Positions 5,546-10,145 of a DNA stretch of 10,145 nucleotides are shown piece by piece. The first letter of the stretch is position 1, and each line of letters starts with the position of its first letter. A program made the translations under genes and the position numbers. Source of the DNA: Dehalococcoidia bacterium (GTDB lineage: Bacteria > Chloroflexota > Dehalococcoidia > Dehalococcoidales > DAOWLH01); contig DAOWLH010000067.1 in NCBI GenBank assembly GCA_030643515.1, forward strand, positions 1-10,145. Direction: 5' to 3'. The notes under the pieces are model-generated. The model made no database searches and was not told where the DNA came from. It saw only the letters and a program-made list of their open reading frames with translations.

Positions 5546-6675
5546 AAGAGCTGGGCAGAGTAAACAATGCCTATGGTGACGACAAGGTAATTGATGCCTG
5601 CTCCATCTTCGGTATTATGGATACCTCGGGGCGAGGGTTCTCCGGGGAAGGCATTATCCGGGCGATTGCCAATATGCATGACCGGGGCAACAGCCTCGGC
5701 GGCGGCTTCGCCGTCTACGGGCTGTATCCGGAGCATGCCGACCGCTATGCCTTTCACGTAATGTATCTCAGCCGGCAGGGGAAAGAGCAGACCGAGGCCT
5801 TCCTGGAAGATAAATTCAAGGTGGTCTATGCCGCAGAGGTGCCGACGCGGCGGACGCCCAATGTCTCCAGTCCGCCGCTGGTGTGGCGTTACTTCCTGGA
5901 GGTTGCCGATGCCGGTGGGCAGCCTCGGGATGACTATGTCATGAGCCGGGTTATGGAGATAAACACCGGTATAGAGGACAGCTTTGTCTTTTCCAGTGGC
6001 AAGAATATGGCCGTCTTTAAGGGTGTCGGATATCCTGAGGATATTGCTGAATACTTCTGTCTGGAACGGTACCAGGGCTACCTGTGGACAGCGCACGGCC
6101 GTTTCCCGACCAATACGCGCGGCTGGTGGGGGGGTGCCCATCCCTTCTGCCTGCTTGACTGGACAGGGGTCCACAACGGAGAGCTCTCTTCTTATGGTAT
6201 AAACAGGCGCTTCCTGGAGCAATTCGGCTATCACTGCACACTGCAAACCGATACCGAGGTTATCGCCTATGCTATTGACCTCCTGATGCGCCGGCACAAT
6301 CTGCCTGTGGAGATGGTGGCCAGGGTTCTGGCACCGCCGCTGTGGCGTGATATAGAGCGCTGCCCGCCGGCGGAGCGGGAGCTGCTTACCGCCCTGCGTC
6401 AGGTGTATGGCAGCCTGCTTTTAAACGGCCCTTTTACGGTTATCATCGCCCACCAAGGTGAGATGATAGGGCTTACCGACCGTATCCGTCTGCGGCCGCT
6501 GACTGTCGGTGTGAAAGGTGACATCTTGTACCTTTCCTCCGAGGAGTCGGCCGTCAGGCTCATCTGCCCCGACCTGGACAGGGCCTGGATTCCAGTGGGC
6601 GGTCAGCCGGTGATCGGCCGGCTCGGGGAGCATGTGCAAGCAGCCAGGGAAGGGGTTACGGCCGATGCTAACTAA
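5542..6675 (+). CDS. glutamate synthase glutaminase subunit (class-II amidotransferase domain)
   Basis: The 377-residue protein is a stand-alone class-II (Ntn) glutamine amidotransferase corresponding to the N-terminal domain of GltB and to rhizobial GlxB-type proteins. It should release ammonia from glutamine for reductive transfer to 2-oxoglutarate. Signatures are the nucleophile in DACSIFGIM (Cys20), HGRFPTNT at 185-192, HNGE at 211-214 and TDTE at 236-239. A long segment between about residues 60 and 175 separates the nucleophile from the HGRFPT strand. The nucleophile must be N-terminal after maturation, yet the only in-frame start leaves 19 residues ahead of it, implying a propeptide as in E. 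coli GltB. The start forms an ATGA overlap with the preceding oxidoreductase, and the 3' end overlaps hisF by 11 bases, so translation is probably coupled on both sides. The family is clear; partner subunits are inferred from the downstream genes. Confidence 0.9.
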   Translation: MKELGRVNNAYGDDKVIDACSIFGIMDTSGRGFSGEGIIRAIANMHDRGNSLGGGFAVYGLYPEHADRYAFHVMYLSRQGKEQTEAFLEDKFKVVYAAEVPTRRTPNVSSPPLVWRYFLEVADAGGQPRDDYVMSRVMEINTGIEDSFVFSSGKNMAVFKGVGYPEDIAEYFCLERYQGYLWTAHGRFPTNTRGWWGGAHPFCLLDWTGVHNGELSSYGINRRFLEQFGYHCTLQTDTEVIAYAIDLLMRRHNLPVEMVARVLAPPLWRDIERCPPAERELLTALRQVYGSLLLNGPFTVIIAHQGEMIGLTDRIRLRPLTVGVKGDILYLSSEESAVRLICPDLDRAWIPVGGQPVIGRLGEHVQAAREGVTADAN

Positions 6676-7429
6676 GAGGATTATTCCCTGTCTTGATGTC
6701 AAAGACGGGAGGGTGGTCAAGGGCACCAGCTTTATCAATCTGCGTGATGCCGGCGACCCGGTGGAACTGGCCAGCTTCTATTACCGGGAGGGGGCCGATG
6801 AGCTGGTCTTTCTGGACATAACAGCTACGCCGGAGGGACGCGATACCATGGTGGATGTCGTTCGGCGTATCTCGGAGCAGGTATTCATGCCCCTTACCGT
6901 CGGTGGTGGCCTGCGGACGCTTGACGATATGCGTCGCATGCTTAAGGCCGGTGCCGATAAGGTGTCGGTCAACACCGCCGCCGTGCTCAACCCCGACCTC
7001 ATCAGGCGGGGAGCGGATAAATTCGGCAGCCAGTGTATAGTAGTCGCCATTGATGCCAAGCGACTTGCCGGCGAGGAAGGCGGCTGGGAGGTGTATATCT
7101 CCAGCGGCCAGAAGCCGATCGGCATAGACGCAATCAAGTGGGCCCGGCGGGCGGTTGAGCTCGGCGCCGGGGAGCTGCTGCTGACCAGCATGGATGCCGA
7201 TGGCCATCGTGCCGGCTACGATATCGAGCTCACCAGAGCTATTTCGGAGGCGGTAAATGTGCCGGTGATTGCCAGCGGCGGAGCCGGCAGCCTTAAAGAC
7301 CTGGAGCTGGCGCTGGAAGCCGGCAGGGCGGACGCAGTGCTGGCGGCCAGCATCTTTCACTACGGCAGCCATTCCATAAGGGAAACAAAGGAGTATCTGG
7401 CCGGCAGGGGAATACCGGTAAGGCTTTAA
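6665..7429 (+). CDS. hisF: imidazole glycerol phosphate synthase cyclase subunit HisF
   Basis: The 254-residue (beta-alpha)8-barrel enzyme uses ammonia from HisH to convert PRFAR into imidazole glycerol phosphate and AICAR. The opening IIPCLDVKDGRVVKG, VGGGLR, VVAIDAKR, LTSMDADG and ASGGAG are diagnostic. By my count the catalytic acids are Asp11 and Asp130, numbers identical to those of the Thermotoga maritima enzyme; Arg5, Glu46 and Lys99, which help form the ammonia gate there, are also kept. ATG 6665 gives the standard N terminus; the frame is open upstream from 6632, but that part overlaps the amidotransferase gene and lacks family residues. The remaining 11-base overlap suggests coupling. 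hisF lies between the glutaminase and FMN genes of a split glutamate synthase rather than next to hisH. It appears fully functional. Confidence 0.96.
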   Translation: MLTKRIIPCLDVKDGRVVKGTSFINLRDAGDPVELASFYYREGADELVFLDITATPEGRDTMVDVVRRISEQVFMPLTVGGGLRTLDDMRRMLKAGADKVSVNTAAVLNPDLIRRGADKFGSQCIVVAIDAKRLAGEEGGWEVYISSGQKPIGIDAIKWARRAVELGAGELLLTSMDADGHRAGYDIELTRAISEAVNVPVIASGGAGSLKDLELALEAGRADAVLAASIFHYGSHSIRETKEYLAGRGIPVRL

Positions 7430-7433
7430 GAAG

Positions 7434-8936
7434 ATGAAGACCTATTTACCGTCCAAGTTTGTGGTAGAGAGGGATGCCGAGCGCTGTATCCAGTGTCAGG
7501 CGTGCGTCAGCCAGTGCAGCTTTGATGTCCACGCTTATGATGCCGATTATAATGAGGTGACCAGCCAGGGTGAGAACTGCGTCGGCTGTCACCGCTGTGC
7601 CGTCTTTTGCCCATCGGGGGCAATCACCATTAAACGAAACCCGCTGGATTATAGAGACAATTATAACTGGCGGTCCGAGATTATCGAGGACATCATCAAG
7701 CAGGCCGAGACCGGTGGTGTGCTGCTTACCGGCATGGGCAATGACAAGGGCCAGCGCATTTACTGGGACCACCTGGTACTCAATGCCAGCCAGGTGACCA
7801 ATCCCTCCATTGACCCCCTGCGGGAGCCAATGGAGCTGGCCACTTACCTCGGCAGCAAGCCGGATAAGGTGGAGCTTGATAGTGATAATAACCTGAAGAC
7901 CGAAATGCCCCCCCAGGTGAAGCTGGAGGTGCCGGTCATGTTCTCCGCCATGTCCTACGGTGCTGTCAGCCTCAATGTCCAGCAGTCCCTGGCCAGGGCG
8001 GCCACCGAGATGGGCACCCTGTGGAATACCGGCGAGGGTGGCCTGCACCCCAGGCTGTATCAGTATGCCGACCACGCCATTGTTCAGGTGGCTTCCGGGC
8101 GCTTCGGTGTCCACCCGGGGTATCTTGATGCCGCCAGAGTGGTCGAGATTAAAATAGGGCAGGGAGCCAAACCGGGCATCGGTGGCCACCTGCCAGGAGA
8201 GAAGGTCAGCGCCGATGTCTCCCTAACGCGCATGATTCCTGAGGGTACCGACGCCCTGTCCCCGGCGCCTCAGCACGATATCTATTCCATCGAGGACCTG
8301 GCCCAGCTCGTTTACGCCATAAAAGAAGCGACCAACTATACCAAGCCGGTATCGGTGAAGATAGCCGCTGTCCATAACTCGGCAGCCATCGCCAGCGGCA
8401 TGGTGCGCGCCGGTGCCGATATCGTTGTCCTTGACGGGCTGCGGGGAGCCACCGGGGCAGCGCCCAAGGTAATCCGGGACAATGTTGGTATCCCCGTTGA
8501 AATGGCCCTGGCCTCGGTGGACAACCGGCTGCGGCAGGAGGGTATCAGGAACCGGGCTTCAATTGTTATTTCCGGCGGCATTAGAAACAGCGGCGATGTC
8601 ATAAAGGCCATCGCCCTCGGCGCCGATGCCGTCAATATCGGCGCCGCTGCCCTGGTTGCCCTGGGCTGCACTATTTGCCAGCAGTGCCACACCGGAAGGT
8701 GTGCCTGGGGCATCTGCACCAGCGATGCCCGCCTGTCCAAGAGGGTGAACCCTGATATTGGGGCCCGCCGGCTGGCCAACCTGCTGCGCGGCTGGAGCCT
8801 GGAAATCAAGGACATGCTGGGCGGCATGGGCATCAATGCCGTGGAGAGCCTCCGCGGCAACCGGCTGCAATTAAGGGGAGTCGGTCTTACCGATACCGAG
8901 CTGGATATTCTGGGTGTCAGGATGGTGGGGTGCTAG
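7434..8936 (+). CDS. gltB: glutamate synthase FMN/Fe-S core subunit (archaeal type)
   Basis: The 500-residue subunit is the synthase core that binds FMN and 2-oxoglutarate and makes glutamate. An N-terminal ferredoxin domain has two [4Fe-4S] motifs, C18-C21-C24-C28 and C49-C52-C55-C59, an arrangement typical of archaeal-type enzymes and absent from the fused bacterial GltB. The TIM-barrel FMN domain follows from about residue 165, with MSYGAVSLN, TGEGGLHP, IGQGAKPGIGGHLPG, DGLRGATGAAP and a phosphate-binding ISGGIRNSGDVIKAIALGAD. Near the C terminus C412, C418 and C423 match the [3Fe-4S] ligand spacing of GltB (Cx5Cx4C), with extra C415 and C428 nearby. It starts four bases after hisF and touches the GXGXG gene. 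Ferredoxin-dependent or NAD(P)H-dependent input is possible; the upstream polyferredoxin and FAD protein suggest the latter. Confidence 0.95.
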   Translation: MKTYLPSKFVVERDAERCIQCQACVSQCSFDVHAYDADYNEVTSQGENCVGCHRCAVFCPSGAITIKRNPLDYRDNYNWRSEIIEDIIKQAETGGVLLTGMGNDKGQRIYWDHLVLNASQVTNPSIDPLREPMELATYLGSKPDKVELDSDNNLKTEMPPQVKLEVPVMFSAMSYGAVSLNVQQSLARAATEMGTLWNTGEGGLHPRLYQYADHAIVQVASGRFGVHPGYLDAARVVEIKIGQGAKPGIGGHLPGEKVSADVSLTRMIPEGTDALSPAPQHDIYSIEDLAQLVYAIKEATNYTKPVSVKIAAVHNSAAIASGMVRAGADIVVLDGLRGATGAAPKVIRDNVGIPVEMALASVDNRLRQEGIRNRASIVISGGIRNSGDVIKAIALGADAVNIGAAALVALGCTICQQCHTGRCAWGICTSDARLSKRVNPDIGARRLANLLRGWSLEIKDMLGGMGINAVESLRGNRLQLRGVGLTDTELDILGVRMVGC

Positions 8937-8938
8937 CC

Positions 8939-9700
8939 ATGGTGGTTGATGGAGCAAATCAGGTGGTCAAGGTGGATGTCACCGGGCTCTCTTACCGCAA
9001 GCTTAATGAGCAGCTTCGCCAGCTGGTAGCCGACGGTGCCAGCCGGATTGAGCTCCTCAATGTCTGCGGGCAACGGTATATCGGCACCGACCTGGGCGGG
9101 CCAGTGGAGCTGGTGATATACGGCACGCCGGGCAATGCCCTGGGTGCCTTTATGGACGGGCCCAGTATTACCGTCTATGGCAACGCCCAGGACGGCTGCG
9201 GCAACACCATGAACGAGGGTGAGATAATCATCCACGGCCACGCCGGTGATATTGTCGGCCTGTCTGCCCGCGGCGGCCGTATATTCGTCCGGGATGATGT
9301 CGGCTATCGGGCGGCCATTCACATGAAGGGCTACGGGGATAAGAAGCCGGTGCTGGTAGTCGGCGGTACCGCTCAGGACTTTGTCGGCGAATACATGGCC
9401 GGAGGTGTCCTGGTGCTTTTGGGCCTTACCCTGGGAGAGGGAGAAAACCACCGGGCCAGTTTCATCGGCACCGGCATGCACGGTGGCGTCATCTACCTGA
9501 GGGGAAGTGTTGAAGACCACCAGCTGGGCGAGGAAGTTGGCCGGGCTGAACTGGACGAGGCCGACTACCGGGTGCTGGAGGAAAATGTCAGCCGCTTCGC
9601 AAGGCACTTTGGCAGGGACGCAGACGAAATACTAAAGGGCAGTTTCATCAAGCTCTTCCCCCGCTGGCTGCGGCCCTACGGCCAGCTCTACGCCTATTAG
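8939..9700 (+). CDS. glutamate synthase GXGXG (C-terminal beta-helix) subunit
   Basis: The 253-residue protein is the GXGXG-repeat beta-helix domain that forms the C-terminal structural part of GltB, and also occurs in formylmethanofuran dehydrogenase subunit C; here it is a separate gene as in archaeal-type and GlxC-type systems. The glycine-rich repeats are visible from about residue 50 on: YGTPGNALGAFM, YGNAQDGCGNTMNEG, HGHAGDIVGLSARGG, VGGTAQDFVGEYMAGG and FIGTGMHGGVIYLRG. It ends with a helical C-terminal tail rich in charged residues. ATG 8939 is preferred, with GGGG at 8927-8930 eight bases ahead; a GTG at 8930, overlapping the previous stop, would add three residues and cannot be excluded. 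It is the last gene of the operon, followed within 30 bases by a strong terminator. The likely role is scaffolding the ammonia tunnel between the glutaminase and FMN subunits. Confidence 0.92.
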   Translation: MVVDGANQVVKVDVTGLSYRKLNEQLRQLVADGASRIELLNVCGQRYIGTDLGGPVELVIYGTPGNALGAFMDGPSITVYGNAQDGCGNTMNEGEIIIHGHAGDIVGLSARGGRIFVRDDVGYRAAIHMKGYGDKKPVLVVGGTAQDFVGEYMAGGVLVLLGLTLGEGENHRASFIGTGMHGGVIYLRGSVEDHQLGEEVGRAELDEADYRVLEENVSRFARHFGRDADEILKGSFIKLFPRWLRPYGQLYAY

Positions 9701-9726
9701 AACAGCTTAATTAGCGCCCGATATTA

Positions 9727-9756
9727 AGGCAGGACAGCCTTTCGGCCGTCCTGCCT
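9727..9756. terminator. hairpin terminator, probably bidirectional
   Basis: AGGCAGGAC (9727-9735) pairs perfectly over 9 bp with GTCCTGCCT (9748-9756). After one A-C mismatch the stem continues for three more pairs around a TTTC loop. It lies 26 bases after the GXGXG stop and 32 bases from the stop of the convergent minus-strand gene. Only short AT runs follow (ATTTGTG on the plus strand, TAATAT on the minus strand), so it is not a classic long U-tract terminator, but position and symmetry suit termination from both sides. Confidence 0.75.
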
Positions 9757-9788
9757 ATTTGTGTTGCCGGCTATAGTTTAGCCTCTGT

Positions 9789-10145
9789 CTAAAGAATAGA
9801 TGGGATGGTGTCCGAGGCGTCAATCAGTTCTTTGAGCTCCGCCTCGATTTCTTCCTGTCTTCTCTTTTTCTCCTTGAGTGCCGCCGACAGCTTCTGGTAG
9901 TACTCCTTGACCCTCTCGACGCGTTTTAGCTGGGATAGGATGACGGTAATCTTGAGGGCGCTGTCCCGGCGAGGATAGTCGCCGTATCTGATTACGGCAC
10001 CGGGTGCCAGTTCGCTCAGGTAGTCTGCCAGCTCCTTGACCAGATTCATGTTCATTTCGGTGGTAGGTGCCGACAGCAGGTACAGGGCGCTGCAGGCGTC
10101 CTTGGGGTTACAATTGAGGGACAGGTTACTGATGGCCTGGTCCAT
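9789..10145 (-). CDS. tubulin/FtsZ-like protein, C-terminal part (cut by the window edge)
   Basis: The frame is open from the right edge to a TAG at 9789-9791 and gives 118 residues; the Met codon at the very edge is probably internal, so the N-terminal GTPase domain lies outside. Roughly residues 18-72 (ACSALYLLSAP..., then KELADYLSELAPGAVIRYGDYPR and ALKITVILSQL) match by eye the C-terminal beta-sheet domain of FtsZ, where a 'GALV.ITG..DLTL..' strand-helix is followed by 'ANIIFGAVID.SL...RVTVIATG'. A strongly charged coiled-coil-like helix (about residues 73-108, rich in K, R and E) follows, and the usual conserved FtsZ tail peptide is not obvious. It could be a divergent FtsZ paralogue or another tubulin-superfamily member; the call depends on the missing N-terminal tubulin signature. 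It converges on the operon and probably shares its terminator. Confidence 0.55.
   Translation of the reverse strand: MDQAISNLSLNCNPKDACSALYLLSAPTTEMNMNLVKELADYLSELAPGAVIRYGDYPRRDSALKITVILSQLKRVERVKEYYQKLSAALKEKKRRQEEIEAELKELIDASDTIPSIL

Larger units (their letters stand above)
2773..9700 (+). other. eight-gene operon: split glutamate synthase interleaved with hisH/hisF
   Basis: Eight plus-strand genes follow one another with gaps of 27, 31, 12, -4, -11, 4 and 2 bases, bounded by a near-consensus promoter at 2695-2723 and a hairpin terminator at 9727-9756. No internal promoter or terminator was noticed. The gene order is polyferredoxin, orphan, hisH, FAD oxidoreductase, class-II glutaminase, hisF, FMN core, GXGXG. 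Co-transcription is inferred from spacing and the flanking signals. Confidence 0.8.

Noticed and set aside
5332..6297. Minus-strand open frame of 321 codons across the FAD protein and glutaminase genes
   Set aside because: It spans the junction of two real genes on the opposite strand and has no recognisable domain.
3638..7429. HisH/HisF-like pair acting in sugar amination (PseB/Wbp-type amidotransferases)
   Set aside because: Both proteins keep canonical histidine-pathway residues (HisH Cys79/His181/Glu183; HisF Asp11/Asp130) and no surface-sugar genes are nearby.
6668..8189. Minus-strand open frames opposite hisF and the FMN core
   Set aside because: They mirror the codon structure of conserved genes, have no motif and no ribosome-binding site that I could see.
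1..10145. CRISPR arrays, tRNA or rRNA genes, insertion sequences, phage genes
   Set aside because: No regularly spaced repeats, RNA-gene signatures, transposase motifs or terminal inverted repeats were seen on either strand.

Overview
The window reads as chromosomal DNA of an anaerobic bacterium, most plausibly a Dehalococcoidia-like Chloroflexota. That assignment is inference. It rests on a cobalamin methyltransferase beside molybdenum-cofactor genes, a dissected 'archaeal-type' glutamate synthase, a divergent tubulin/FtsZ-like protein, and a GC-rich background. No rRNA, tRNA, CRISPR array, transposase or phage gene was seen.

Left part (1-2575). The last codons of an unidentified plus-strand gene (3-74) run into the 3' end of cobJ/cbiH (71-814, minus). 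cobJ is divergent from a two-gene molybdenum-cofactor unit: a MocA-type nucleotidyltransferase (931-1575) overlapping a MoeA-like molybdopterin-binding protein with a C-terminal cysteine cluster (1553-2575). The 116-bp divergent spacer holds two back-to-back sigma-70-type promoters.

Main operon (2695-9756). A near-consensus promoter (TTGACA, 17 bp, TAATAT) precedes eight tightly packed plus-strand genes. They encode a 16-cysteine polyferredoxin, a small AT-richer orphan with a possible Ig-like beta fold, HisH, a pyridine-nucleotide/FAD oxidoreductase, a class-II glutamine amidotransferase, HisF, a ferredoxin-FMN glutamate synthase core, and a GXGXG-domain protein. The run ends at a strong hairpin. 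The three domains that form one GltB polypeptide in most bacteria are separate genes here, kept in fused-protein order, with hisF between the first two. The polyferredoxin and FAD protein are the likely electron-input module replacing GltD. HisH and HisF would form imidazole glycerol phosphate synthase. The operon therefore combines two glutamine-consuming ammonia-channelling enzymes.

Right edge (9789-10145). The C-terminal part of a tubulin/FtsZ-like protein lies on the minus strand, converging on the operon and probably sharing its terminator.

Most interesting points: the hisH/hisF interleaving, the class-II amidotransferase whose nucleophile sits at Cys20 behind an apparent propeptide, the electron-input module, and the orphan gene. 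No wholly new system is proven; the operon's architecture is the best candidate for a second look.
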